Source: Desulfovibrio sp. (lineage in GTDB: Bacteria > Desulfobacterota > Desulfovibrionia > Desulfovibrionales > Desulfovibrionaceae). From it: a stretch of 64,000 bases of DNA. Each line of letters begins with the position of its first letter. The first letter of the stretch is position 1. This document shows, one piece after another, positions 7,020-14,332 of the stretch. The translations under genes and the position numbers were made by a program. Where the stretch lies: NCBI GenBank assembly GCA_022839785.1, contig JALHJW010000006.1:107272-171271 (forward strand), read 5' to 3'. The notes beneath the pieces were generated by a model, which saw only the letters and a list, made by a program, of their open reading frames with translations, was not told the origin of the DNA and did not search any database.

Positions 7020-8189
7020 CTATAGGGTCTGCCCCTCTTCCCTGGCAAGACCGCCGTTTGGGCCATCCGGCCCGTCCGCGTTGAGGATCACGGCGAAGGC
7101 GCTCCAGAAGACCCAGACGGGCCTGCCCGGCGCAAGCCCCAGATCCTGGGCGCTCGGGCTGGTGATCACGGCGCAGATGGCCGTGCCGTCCGGAAGTTCG
7201 GTGACCACCTCCGTGGTCACCTCGCCCGCGCGCAGGCTCGCCACCATGCCGCAAAAGGCGTTGTCCGCGCCCTGCACGGCCCGGGGCGGGCGTTCGGGGT
7301 GCGCCGCGTCCGCCCGCGCCAGCAGGACCCAGGGAGCCTTGATCTCGGCCGTGACCATCCGCCCCTGGCGCAGTCCCAGGGAGTCGAGCGACCCCATCGT
7401 GATCACGGAGGAGAGGCGCTGCCCGCCCACGGCCTCGATCTGCACCAGGGCCTGCACCTCGCCGCGCACGATGCGCGTCACGCGGCCGAAGAAGGCGTTG
7501 CGCGCCGAGGTCCGCCGCCGCTCGCGGTCCAGGAAGCGGGCCACCATGCGCCGCGCCTCCTCGTCGGGCCAGTCGTGCCAGGCCGCGGTCAGCACGGGGC
7601 TGGACTGCCCCAGGGCGCGCTGCACCACGGGCAGGGGCACGCCGCCGCCCAGCATCTCCGCGGCCCGCGAACGCCTGAGCACCGTGGGGCTGGAAAGTTC
7701 GCGCGGCAATCCGGCGGCCGCCGCCCGTTCGGCAAAGGTGCGGCGCACCTGGCCCTGGTCCAAGGCCAGCAGCCGCCCGGCCAGACGTCCGGCCCCGGGA
7801 TGCGCGGCCAGGACCGCGACCTCGGCGCAGACCTCGGGCGGAAGCTGCGCCTCGCGCCCGGCGAAACGGATCACGCCCGCGGCGCAGTCCAGGTCGCGCC
7901 GCTCGTCCAGCCCCAGGACTTCGCCCAGCCGCGCGCCGGTGGCGCGCAGCAGCAGAAAGACGCAGAGCAGCCGCAGCCGCGAAAGGGCCACGTCCGGCCG
8001 TAGAGCGGCCCCGGCCCAGTCGCGGAAGGATTTCTCCAGCGCCGCGAGTTGCACCGTGTCCAGGCGTCGCGCCGCCGCGCCCTCCGGCTCCTTTCCGGCG
8101 GCCTTTCCCGTAGCCGCCCCTTGTCCGCCTCTGCCCATGCGCTGCGCCATCATCGCTCCGTTGCCGCCGATTTTCGGGACGGCGTTCAT
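7020..8189 (-). CDS. tunR: TunR-type tungstate/molybdate-responsive regulator (recombinase-like DNA-binding domain plus TOBE/Mop domains)
   Basis: 389 residues. Residues ~45-235 resemble the catalytic fold of XerC/XerD recombinases (LRATGARLGEVLGLDERRD, then SSPTVLRRSRAAEML, VQRALGQSS). Residues ~245-370 hold two Mop/TOBE oxyanion-binding repeats (ARNAFFGRVTRIVRGEVQA and ADNAFCGMVASLRAGEVTT). This fusion defines the TunR family of sulfate reducers, whose known subgroups activate modABC or repress TSUP transporter genes. The gene faces a TSUP gene across a palindrome, fitting the second type. No ribosome site precedes ATG 8189; an ATG at 8153 with CGGAG is an alternative start. Confidence 0.85.
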   Translation of the reverse strand: MNAVPKIGGNGAMMAQRMGRGGQGAATGKAAGKEPEGAAARRLDTVQLAALEKSFRDWAGAALRPDVALSRLRLLCVFLLLRATGARLGEVLGLDERRDLDCAAGVIRFAGREAQLPPEVCAEVAVLAAHPGAGRLAGRLLALDQGQVRRTFAERAAAAGLPRELSSPTVLRRSRAAEMLGGGVPLPVVQRALGQSSPVLTAAWHDWPDEEARRMVARFLDRERRRTSARNAFFGRVTRIVRGEVQALVQIEAVGGQRLSSVITMGSLDSLGLRQGRMVTAEIKAPWVLLARADAAHPERPPRAVQGADNAFCGMVASLRAGEVTTEVVTELPDGTAICAVITSPSAQDLGLAPGRPVWVFWSAFAVILNADGPDGPNGGLAREEGQTL

Positions 8190-8229
8190 TTTCTACGTGA
8201 CAGTAGCCTGAAATACCGCTAGAACGGAA

Positions 8230-8255
8230 TTGACACGAAAATACATGTTTTCGTG
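8230..8255. promoter_or_regulatory. Probable TunR operator between tunR and the TSUP gene
   Basis: Perfect inverted repeat CACGAAAA (8234-8241), 6-bp centre TACATG, TTTTCGTG (8248-8255). A plus-strand -35-like TTGACA (8230-8235) overlaps the left arm, so occupancy should block transcription toward the transporter. A partial copy of the right half, with TTTC and GTGACA interrupted by two bases, occurs at 8189-8202 next to the tunR start. The TunR family is known to bind a motif of about 30 bp. Assignment to TunR rests on position and symmetry. Confidence 0.65.
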
Positions 8256-8333
8256 ACAACAGACAACCGGCCCCCCGCGCCAGTCTGCCGGACCGGATGC
8301 CACGCCGGGGCCGCCTCCCGCAAGGAGGACGCC

Positions 8334-9275
8334 ATGCACTTCGCCGTCGCGGGCATCGATGTCGCGCCCTGGACGCCTCCCCTGGTGGCCTTCGTCATCT
8401 CCTTCTTCACCTCCATGGGCGGCATTTCAGGCGCGTTCCTGCTGCTCCCCTTCCAGATGTCCTTTCTGGGGTATACCAACCCCTCGGTCAGCGCCACCAA
8501 CCAACTCTTCAACGTGGTCGCCATCCCCTCGGGGGTCTACCGCTACATCCGCGAGGGGCGCATGGTCTGGCCCCTGACCCTGGTCGTCGTCCTGGGCACC
8601 CTGCCCGGCGTTTTCCTCGGGGCCATAGCCCGCGTGCGCTGGTTGCCCGATGCGCGCGACTTCAAGTTCTTCGCGGGCCTCGTGCTGCTCTACATCGGTC
8701 TGCGCATGGTGCGCGACCTGCTGAAGAAGAACAGCGGCGGCAAGGCCCAGGCCGAAAAGCGCTTCCAGGAGCTGGTGGCGGCGCACAGGAAGCTCGCGGC
8801 CGAGGCGCGCGAGCCCCTGCCCACTGCCAAGGTCCTGGAGTGCTCCCTCAGATGCGTGTCCTACGAGTTCTACGGCGAGCGCTACTCCGTGTCCGCCCCC
8901 GGCATCTTCGCGCTCAGCCTGGTGGTGGGCGTCATCGGCGGGGTCTACGGCATCGGCGGCGGGGCCATCATCGCGCCCTTCTTCGTCTCGGTCTTCGGGC
9001 TGCCGGTCTACACCGTGGCGGGCGCGGCGCTCATGGGCACCTTCGTCACCTCGGTCTTCGGCGTGGCCTTCTACCAGGCCATCGCGCCCTTCTATCCCGA
9101 GCTTTCCGTGGCCCCGGACTGGGCGCTGGGCCTGCTCTTCGGCGTGGGCGGCATGGCGGGCATGTACCTGGGCGCGCGCTGCCAGAAGTTCGTCCCGGCC
9201 AAGGTCATCAAGTGGGGTCTGGCCGTGGTCATCGTCTACACCTCGGGCAGCTACGTGCTGGCCTGGTTCCGATAG
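8334..9275 (+). CDS. TSUP (TauE/SafE) family membrane transporter
   Basis: 313 residues from ATG 8334, chosen because AAGGAGG (8322-8328) precedes it. A GTG at 8253 is in frame but lies inside the operator. Two TauE/SafE halves of hydrophobic helices are present: VAFVISFFTSMGGISGAFLLLP and SVSATNQLFN in the first, and SLVVGVIGGVYGIGGGAIIAP and VAGAALMGTFVTSVFG in the second. They are separated by a soluble loop of ~60 residues (about 125-180). TSUP proteins move sulfur compounds or other anions. Next to TunR, tungstate, molybdate or a related oxyanion is a possible substrate. Confidence 0.88.
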   Translation: MHFAVAGIDVAPWTPPLVAFVISFFTSMGGISGAFLLLPFQMSFLGYTNPSVSATNQLFNVVAIPSGVYRYIREGRMVWPLTLVVVLGTLPGVFLGAIARVRWLPDARDFKFFAGLVLLYIGLRMVRDLLKKNSGGKAQAEKRFQELVAAHRKLAAEAREPLPTAKVLECSLRCVSYEFYGERYSVSAPGIFALSLVVGVIGGVYGIGGGAIIAPFFVSVFGLPVYTVAGAALMGTFVTSVFGVAFYQAIAPFYPELSVAPDWALGLLFGVGGMAGMYLGARCQKFVPAKVIKWGLAVVIVYTSGSYVLAWFR

Positions 9276-9303
9276 TTCCACGCCAGGAAGCGATGGACAG
9301 CCG

Positions 9304-9337
9304 CGCACATGGCGGGCTACAAGGCCCGCCATGTGCG
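9304..9337 (+). promoter_or_regulatory. 14-bp hairpin covering the start codon at 9331
   Basis: CGCACATGGCGGGC (9304-9317), loop TACAAG, GCCCGCCATGTGCG (9324-9337): a perfect 14-bp stem. The second arm contains the ATG of the following gene and the loop holds part of the only AAGG ribosome-site candidate. It may end the transporter transcript, or limit translation of the next gene when it is read through. Confidence 0.6.
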
Positions 9338-9909
9338 TCCGCGCCCTGCTCCTCGCCCTTGCGGCGCTCCTGCTCCCCTGCAGCCCGGCCGCGACACAGG
9401 AGCCCTCCCTCTCCCTCCAGGCAGGCGAGACGCCGCGCGACTTCGACATCAGGGGCCGGGACGGCGCGCTCATCCGCGTCAGCCACCAGAAGCTCCTCGC
9501 GCCCGGCACGCCGGACCGCGCGGACATCTGCTTCGCGGTCAGCTCCCTGCTCGCCCCGGGCAAGACCTTCGTCATGAACCAGGCTCCGGTCTACATCTAC
9601 GACGGCTCCAACCCCGGGCCGGAGTGCCGCGGTCTGCTCACGGACTTCGACTACGATTCGTACGACATGGCGCGGGACCGCCGCAGAAACATGGGCGCGC
9701 GCGCCGACGCCTACGGCAGGCGCGCGCCGAACCCCAAGGGTTGGGCCGTGCAGATGGCCTTCTACGCGGACGCCGCCATGACGAAACGCATCGACGTGAC
9801 AAGCACGGAGCAACTCACGGACGCCCTGAACCTCGATTCCGGCGCGCGCGAATTCTTCCTGCCCCTGGCCGCGGGCTGGCGCACCACTCTCTTCTGGCTG
9901 CGGGACTGA
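9331..9909 (+). CDS. Secreted protein of unknown function
   Basis: 192 residues. A signal peptide is clear (CVRALLLALAALLLPCSPA), possibly a lipoprotein or cleaved near the alanines. The rest is soluble, with a Cys pair (ADICFAVS and PGPECRGLL) that could form a disulfide, and a tyrosine/aspartate-rich stretch FDYDSYDMARDRRR. No family is recognised. The start codon is placed by the signal peptide, but it is buried in a hairpin. It ends 9 bp from the convergent secreted-protein gene. No function is proposed. Confidence 0.7.
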   Translation: MCVRALLLALAALLLPCSPAATQEPSLSLQAGETPRDFDIRGRDGALIRVSHQKLLAPGTPDRADICFAVSSLLAPGKTFVMNQAPVYIYDGSNPGPECRGLLTDFDYDSYDMARDRRRNMGARADAYGRRAPNPKGWAVQMAFYADAAMTKRIDVTSTEQLTDALNLDSGAREFFLPLAAGWRTTLFWLRD

Positions 9910-9918
9910 CCGGCCGGG

Positions 9919-10665
9919 CTATTTCGCGCGCAACACGAGCCGCCAGGAGGCGTCGTAGAGGCGCAGGGTCGTCCAGCGCAGGCCCCCGCCCGCGCCGCCC
10001 TCGGACTCCGCCAGGATGCGTCCGGCCGTCTGGCCGGTCCCGCCCGCCAGCAACGAGTTCTCCAGATCGAGCCCCACCAGGTCGGGCCGCGAGGCCCAGA
10101 GGATGCGGCCGTCGTCCTGCAGCACGGCCGCCACGCCGCCCTCGGGCGGCGCAGTCCCGTCCAGGGCCGCGCCGAAGAACCCCGCGGGCTCCACAAGGAT
10201 GCTCACCAGGCCGAGCAGCTTCCCGCCCCGCTCCACGGGCCGTTCGAAATCCAGGGCGCGCACGCCCTCCACGCTGACGAAGAGCGCCGAGACCGCGGGC
10301 CGCCGCGAGAGGATCGCCCGCTGCACCTGCGGCTGGCCGCCGATGAGCGCGCCCTCGTTCTCCTTGTAGGCGGGCGGCTCCACCAGGAGCATCACGCCCT
10401 GCGGGCTCACCGCGGCACAGTCCACGGCCCCGGGCCGTGCGCACAGCGCGAGCAGGGATTCCGACGCCCCCGCCTCGGTCAGCCCGTGCACGGCCAGCGC
10501 CGCGGCCGCGGCCACGTGGCCGCGCTCCAGGCCGTCCAGTTCGGACTGCAACGCCGCGCGCATCCGGTCCAGGAGGTCGTCCGTCCGTTCCGCGGAGACG
10601 CTCCCGGCCGCCAGGAGGCAGGCGAGAGAAACCGCCGTGCCAGAGAAAAGCATGGCAAACCGCAT
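9919..10665 (-). CDS. Secreted protein with a Cache/PAS-like sensory fold
   Basis: 248 residues from ATG 10665. A signal peptide (RFAMLFSGTAVSLACLLAAGSVSA) is followed by a helical stretch rich in E, A and L, then a beta-rich region: SPQGVMLLVEPP, QRAILSRRPAVSALFVSVEGV, GKLLGLVSILVEP, AVLQDDGRILWAS and SWRLVLRAK. This order resembles the extracellular dCache/PDC sensing domain of chemoreceptors and kinases, but no transmitter domain follows. It would act in the periplasm. Fold assignment is by pattern only. Confidence 0.6.
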   Translation of the reverse strand: MRFAMLFSGTAVSLACLLAAGSVSAERTDDLLDRMRAALQSELDGLERGHVAAAAALAVHGLTEAGASESLLALCARPGAVDCAAVSPQGVMLLVEPPAYKENEGALIGGQPQVQRAILSRRPAVSALFVSVEGVRALDFERPVERGGKLLGLVSILVEPAGFFGAALDGTAPPEGGVAAVLQDDGRILWASRPDLVGLDLENSLLAGGTGQTAGRILAESEGGAGGGLRWTTLRLYDASWRLVLRAK

Positions 10666-10756
10666 GGTTGACCCCCTTGCCCACTTCCTAGCACGCTCCC
10701 GCCGGGGCGGGCAAGGCCGCTTGCCAGCCGCCCGCTTTGCCGCCATAGTGCGCGCC

Positions 10757-11872
10757 ATGCGCACCATCCAGGTGGTCAACGTCCGCTTCTTCAACGCCAC
10801 GGCGTGGTACGGCTTCTTTCTCGCCCGCCTGCTGCGCGAGGCCGGGCACGAAACCCTCGTGGTCGGCCTGCCCGGCACCGAGAGCTTCGGCGTGGCCGAG
10901 GCCTGGGGCCTGTCCCCGCTGCCCATGGAGCTGAACACCAGCAATCCCCTGCGCATGGCCGGGCTTCTCGCGGACATCCGCGCCCTGGTGCGCGACTTTC
11001 GGCCCGACGTGGTCAACTGCCACCGCGGCGAATCCTTCCTGCTCTGGGGGCTGTGCAAGCTGGCCACGAAGAGCTTCCGCCTCGTGCGCACGCGCGGCGA
11101 CCAGCGCCTGCCAAAGGCCAACTGGCCCAACCGCTGGCTGCACCGCGACGTGGCCGACGCCGTCATCGCCACCAACAGCCGCATGGCCCGCCACTTCGTG
11201 CAGACCATGGGGCTGTCCGGCCGCAAGGTCTGGACCATCCTTGGCGGGGTGGACACGCAGAAGTTCCGCTTCGACGCGGCCGGGCGCGAACGCGTGCGCG
11301 CCGAGTTCGGCTACTTTCCCTCGGACCGTGTCATCGGCATCGTGGGCCGTTTCGACGACGTGAAGGGCCAGCGAGAGCTGATCCAGGCCGTGGGCATGCT
11401 CAGGCGCGAGGGCGTCGAGGGCGTGCGCCTGCTCTTCGTAGGCTTTCCCACGACCATCTCCACGGATGCGATCCAGACCTGGTGCCACGAGGCGGGCATC
11501 GCGGACATCGCGGCCGTGACCGGTCCGCGCGAGGACGTGGCGGCCTGCCTCTCGGCCCTGGACGTGGGCGTGTGCGCCTCGCTCTTCTCCGAGACCATCG
11601 CCCGCGCGCCCATGGAGATCATGGCCTGCGGCCGCCCGCTCCTGGCCACGAACGTCGGCGTGCTGCCCGACCTCGTGCCGGACCAGGCGCTCTGCCCGCC
11701 CGGCGATCCGGCCGCCCTGGCCGCGCTGCTGCGCGGCGTGCTGGCCGAACCGTGGCGGCTTGCCGAGATCGGGCAGGAGGAGGAGCGCATCATGGCCCAG
11801 TATTCGGGACGCGACTTCCTCACCCATACCCTGAGCCTCTACGAGGGGCTCCTGAACGGCAACGGCGCCTAG
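10757..11872 (+). CDS. Glycosyltransferase family 4 (GT-B fold)
   Basis: 371 residues. N-terminal acceptor domain: IQVVNVRFFNATAWYGFFLARLLREAGHE. C-terminal nucleotide-sugar domain: ILGGVDTQKF, IGIVGRFDDVKGQRELIQAV, and the ExxxxxxxE-type site in SETIARAPMEIMACGRPLLATNV near residue 280. It belongs to the LPS/polysaccharide glycosyltransferases acting at the cytoplasmic face of the inner membrane. The next gene, 25 bp downstream, is another glycosyltransferase, so an LPS core role for the pair is inferred. ATG 10757 was preferred to an upstream in-frame ATG because GT4 proteins begin just before the first strand. Confidence 0.85.
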   Translation: MRTIQVVNVRFFNATAWYGFFLARLLREAGHETLVVGLPGTESFGVAEAWGLSPLPMELNTSNPLRMAGLLADIRALVRDFRPDVVNCHRGESFLLWGLCKLATKSFRLVRTRGDQRLPKANWPNRWLHRDVADAVIATNSRMARHFVQTMGLSGRKVWTILGGVDTQKFRFDAAGRERVRAEFGYFPSDRVIGIVGRFDDVKGQRELIQAVGMLRREGVEGVRLLFVGFPTTISTDAIQTWCHEAGIADIAAVTGPREDVAACLSALDVGVCASLFSETIARAPMEIMACGRPLLATNVGVLPDLVPDQALCPPGDPAALAALLRGVLAEPWRLAEIGQEEERIMAQYSGRDFLTHTLSLYEGLLNGNGA

Positions 11873-11897
11873 CCGGAGCGAAAACGGGAAACCGCCT

Positions 11898-12689
11898 ATG
11901 AACGCAGCCGCGGACGCCGCGCGCCAGACCGTCACCGCCGTGGTCCTGACCTTCAACGGGCAGCGCCTGCTGCGCGAATGCCTTTCCAGCCTCGATTTCT
12001 GCGACGAGATCCTGGTGGTGGACTCGGGCAGCACGGACGCGACCCTGGCCATCGCGGCCGAGTTCGGCGCGCGCGTGCTCACCCGCGCCTGGGAAGGGAC
12101 CATCCCGCAGTTCCAGTTCGCCTTTGCCCACGTGACCACGCCCTGGATCGTGACCATCGACCAGGACGAATACCTCTCGTCGGAGCTGAAGGCGCTGATC
12201 GTGGGGAAACTCGAACACCCGGACGGCGCGCCGGGCTACATGGTCAAGCGGCGCTCTTTCTACCTGGACCGCTTCCTGAAGCATTCGGGCTGGTATCCGG
12301 ACTGGCTTTTCCGGGTCTTTCGCGCGGACGGCTACGTGCTGCAGGGCACCCTGCCGCACGAGGAGTTCCGGCCCAAGGGCGAGGCGGGCAGGCTGCACGC
12401 GGACATCGTGCACTACCCCTACGAGGACCTGGCCGAGCACCTGCGCAAAATCGCCAGCTACACCAAGACCTCGGCGGAGATCATGTACGCGCGCGGCAAA
12501 CGCTGCGGCGTGGCGGGCGCGCTCCTGCGCGCCCTGGGCCGCTTCGTGAAGAAATACCTCTTCAAACGCGGCTTCCTCGACGGCCGCGCCGGCTTCGTCC
12601 TGGCCCTCTACGACATGCTCTACGTCTTCCAGAAGTATCTGCTGCTGGAGGAGATGCGCATGCGGGACAGGAACGGCGGCCGGGGCTGA
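11898..12689 (+). CDS. Glycosyltransferase family 2, LPS core type (WaaE/KdtX-like)
   Basis: 263 residues, GT-A fold. TAVVLTFNGQRLLRECLSSL starts the nucleotide-binding half. The first acidic site is VVDSGSTDAT and the metal-binding acidic motif is TIDQDEYLSSEL near residue 92. The segment KRRSFYLDRFLKHSGWYPDWLFRVFR is typical of the WaaE/KdtX-type core glucosyltransferases. The C-terminus carries a lysine-rich amphipathic stretch (RFVKKYLFKRG) suited to membrane association. Probably co-transcribed with the preceding GT4 gene. Confidence 0.85.
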   Translation: MNAAADAARQTVTAVVLTFNGQRLLRECLSSLDFCDEILVVDSGSTDATLAIAAEFGARVLTRAWEGTIPQFQFAFAHVTTPWIVTIDQDEYLSSELKALIVGKLEHPDGAPGYMVKRRSFYLDRFLKHSGWYPDWLFRVFRADGYVLQGTLPHEEFRPKGEAGRLHADIVHYPYEDLAEHLRKIASYTKTSAEIMYARGKRCGVAGALLRALGRFVKKYLFKRGFLDGRAGFVLALYDMLYVFQKYLLLEEMRMRDRNGGRG

Positions 12690-12702
12690 CCGTGGCGGCC
12701 GC

Positions 12703-12975
12703 CTAATCCAGGTCGAACAGCCGCTCCAGGTCGTGGCGGGACAGGGCCTTGAAGGCGATCATGGTCTCGGAGCGCTGCACGCCGGGGATGGCGAGGCAGC
12801 CGGAGGTGACGGTCTCGGCCAGGGCCTCGTGCTCGCGCACGCGCACGATGGCCACGAGGTCCCAGCGGCCCGCCACGGAGAAGACCTCGTGCACGGCCTG
12901 CACGTCCAGGAGCTTCTGCGCGACCTCGTTGATGCGGGCGGGTTCGACCTTCATGAGCACGATGGCGTTGACCAT
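12703..12975 (-). CDS. Stand-alone Lrp/AsnC ligand-binding (RAM) domain protein
   Basis: 90 residues, corresponding to the AsnC-type C-terminal sensing domain only: MVNAIVLMKVEPARINEVAQ, VHEVFSVAGRWDLVAIVRV and RSETMIAFKALSRH. The N-terminal HTH of Lrp proteins is absent, and no HTH is encoded just upstream. Such stand-alone RAM proteins form oligomers that bind amino acids and may act through partner proteins. It lies downstream of the ADH synthase gene, across a strong hairpin, so co-regulation with aromatic biosynthesis is only possible, not shown. Confidence 0.85.
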   Translation of the reverse strand: MVNAIVLMKVEPARINEVAQKLLDVQAVHEVFSVAGRWDLVAIVRVREHEALAETVTSGCLAIPGVQRSETMIAFKALSRHDLERLFDLD

Positions 12976-13078
12976 TCTTCACCTCGTCGTCGGCGTGGAT
13001 TGATGCCGGACGATACACCGCCCGGCCCGGCCTGACAACGCGGCGTCCGGCCGCCCCGCCCCTGGCCGCGAACAGTAA

Positions 13079-13117
13079 CCCCCGGCGCCCGACGGACCAT
13101 CCGTCGGACGCCGGGGG
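13079..13117 (-). terminator. 18-bp hairpin after the Arg-rich small ORF
   Basis: Arms CCCCCGGCGCCCGACGGA (13079-13096) and TCCGTCGGACGCCGGGGG (13100-13117), with a 3-nt loop. The single non-Watson-Crick position is a C/A mismatch in plus-strand RNA but a G-U wobble in minus-strand RNA, which favours the minus strand. It would end the transcript of ADH synthase and the small ORF, before the Lrp-type gene. There is no long T-tract. Confidence 0.65.
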
Positions 13118-13142
13118 GACGGCGGTGGTGGCGTCACCCTGT

Positions 13143-13226
13143 TCAGGCGTCATGTCGTCGCGCGGTGCAGTCCGGCCGCGGCTCGCGCCGCGGCCGGCGT
13201 GGCTGCTTGATACCCTCGACCGGCAT
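13143..13226 (-). CDS. Possible 27-residue Arg/Pro-rich small protein
   Basis: A short frame starting at ATG 13226 with a strong ribosome site (GGGAGGGG, 3-4 nt before the ATG) and ending at TGA 13143-13145. Residues 9-18 alternate Pro and Arg pairs (PRRPRREPRP), and residues 23-24 are another Arg pair. It starts 65 bp after the ADH synthase stop and ends 25 bp before a strong hairpin. It could be a small protein or a leader peptide controlling termination at that hairpin. Together with the hairpin it accounts for most of the 12976-13291 gap between genes. Evidence is the ribosome site and position only. Confidence 0.4.
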   Translation of the reverse strand: MPVEGIKQPRRPRREPRPDCTARRHDA

Positions 13227-13291
13227 GGTCCCCTCCCGAAGATCGGGATAGACGCCACATCGTTATTTATCGGCTCCGGCTCGCGCGTTCT

Positions 13292-14116
13292 TTAGCGCGC
13301 TCCTCCCGGATTCCGCTCTTCCCCGGCCAGGACGTCCAGCGCCCGCTCCACTTCCCATTCGTCGTGCACCACGCGCGAGAGCGCCCGCACCAGCAGGTCC
13401 GGCCGGGCGTGCTGGAAGATGTTGCGGCCGATGGACAGCCCGGCCCCGCCCGCCAGGCAGGCGTCGTGCGCCATCTGCAGGATGGCCCGGTCGTCGTCCA
13501 TGCGCGGGCCGCCCGCGATGACCACGGGCACGCAGCAGGCCTCCACGACCCTGGCGAAGCTCTCCAGGGAGCCGGTGTACGGCACCTTGATCACGTCCGC
13601 GCCCAGCTCCACGCCCACGCGGGCGCAGTGGGCCACCACCGCCGGATCGTACTCGTCCGCGATGTGGCCGCCGCGCGCGTAGACCATGGCCAGCACCGGC
13701 ACGCCCCAGTCCGTGGCGCGGCTGGTCACGCCCCCCAGGTCCGCGAGCATGGCGCGCTCGCTCTCGTCCCCCAGGTTGACGTGCACCGATACGCCGTCCG
13801 CGCCCAGGCGCAGGGCGTCCTCCACCGTGCCCACCAGGGTCTTGGCGTTGGGAAAGGGCGAGAGCGAGGTGGAGGCGGAGAGGTGGACGATGAGGCCGAT
13901 GTCCTTGCCGTAGCCGCGGTGCGTGCAGCGCGGCATGCCCTTGTGCATGAGCACGGCGTTGGCCCCGCCCTCGGCCACCAGGTTGACCGAGCCTTTGAAG
14001 TCCACCATGCCCGGGATGGGGCCCACGGTGACGCCGTGGTCCATGGGCACGATGACCGTGCGGCCGGTGTTGCGGTTGAAAATGCGTTCAAGCCTGACGG
14101 CCTTTCCGAGCAGCAT
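13292..14116 (-). CDS. 2-amino-3,7-dideoxy-D-threo-hept-6-ulosonate (ADH) synthase, class I aldolase family
   Basis: 274 residues from ATG 14116 (GGGAGG ribosome site). It closely follows the pattern of archaeal ADH synthases: LGKAVRLERIFNRNTGRTVI, VPMDHGVTVGP, HKGMPRCTHRGYGKDIGLI, MVYARGGHIADE, VKVPYTG-type lysine segment (ADVIKVPYTGSL, the Schiff-base Lys) and GLSIGRNIFQH. In archaea and Desulfovibrio this enzyme begins an alternative route to 3-dehydroquinate, hence to aromatic amino acids. A Phe-codon leader and attenuator lie directly upstream, which supports this role over class I fructose-bisphosphate aldolase. Its usual partner, dehydroquinate synthase II, is not adjacent. Confidence 0.85.
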   Translation of the reverse strand: MLLGKAVRLERIFNRNTGRTVIVPMDHGVTVGPIPGMVDFKGSVNLVAEGGANAVLMHKGMPRCTHRGYGKDIGLIVHLSASTSLSPFPNAKTLVGTVEDALRLGADGVSVHVNLGDESERAMLADLGGVTSRATDWGVPVLAMVYARGGHIADEYDPAVVAHCARVGVELGADVIKVPYTGSLESFARVVEACCVPVVIAGGPRMDDDRAILQMAHDACLAGGAGLSIGRNIFQHARPDLLVRALSRVVHDEWEVERALDVLAGEERNPGGAR

Positions 14117-14180
14117 GGGAAATCCTCCCTGCGAGGTTTGCCCGGAAGGGGCGGCGAAGCGCCCGCAGGCCCGAAACGAC

Positions 14181-14268
14181 GGAGGGGCCGCGGGCGTCAT
14201 GCCCGCGGCCCCTCCGGATCGTGCGCTGTGTATGGACTAGCTGGCACGCTCCGGACAGCCGCGGGCGC
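14181..14268 (-). promoter_or_regulatory. Phe attenuator: terminator and competing antiterminator hairpins
   Basis: The terminator stem is perfect over 15 bp: GGAGGGGCCGCGGGC (14181-14195) and GCCCGCGGCCCCTCC (14201-14215), with a 5-nt loop. On the minus-strand RNA its 5' arm can instead pair with leader codons just after the Phe run (minus-strand GCCCGCGGCTGTCCGG, 14251-14266). This alternative gives 9 continuous pairs plus a TCCGG/CCGGA clamp. A ribosome stalled on the Phe codons would free that segment and favour the antiterminator. The T-tract after the stem is short (GTCGTTTCG). Confidence 0.8.
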
Positions 14269-14326
14269 TTCTAAAGAAAAAGAAGAAGGAGAAGAAGCGG
14301 GCAGGGGGCCGGGTATTCGTGCGCAT
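14237..14326 (-). CDS. Phenylalanine-rich leader peptide of the ADH synthase gene
   Basis: 29 codons from ATG 14326 to TAG 14237-14239. Residues 11-18 read FFSFFFFF, seven Phe in eight codons (TTC and TTT), which is the mark of a Phe-responsive transcription attenuator such as pheA, pheST or pheL leaders. AGAAGG lies before the ATG, but it coincides with the -10 element, so the message may be leaderless. The stop codon lies 21 nt before the terminator stem. The peptide itself is not expected to have another function. Confidence 0.82.
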   Translation of the reverse strand: MRTNTRPPARFFSFFFFFRSARGCPERAS

Positions 14327-14332
14327 GACCGC

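Noticed and set aside
7020..8189. Integrase/recombinase suggesting a mobile element
   Set aside because: The recombinase-like part is fused to two Mop domains and faces a TSUP gene, as in TunR regulators. No attachment sites, phage genes or transposases are nearby.
2168..8239. The 12-mer AATTGACACGAA shared by the vapB promoter (2168-2179) and the TunR operator (8228-8239)
   Set aside because: Both contain a TTGACA -35 followed by a CACGAA half-site, but the palindrome spacings differ (1 versus 6 bp). A common regulator is not supported; chance overlap with the -35 is likely.
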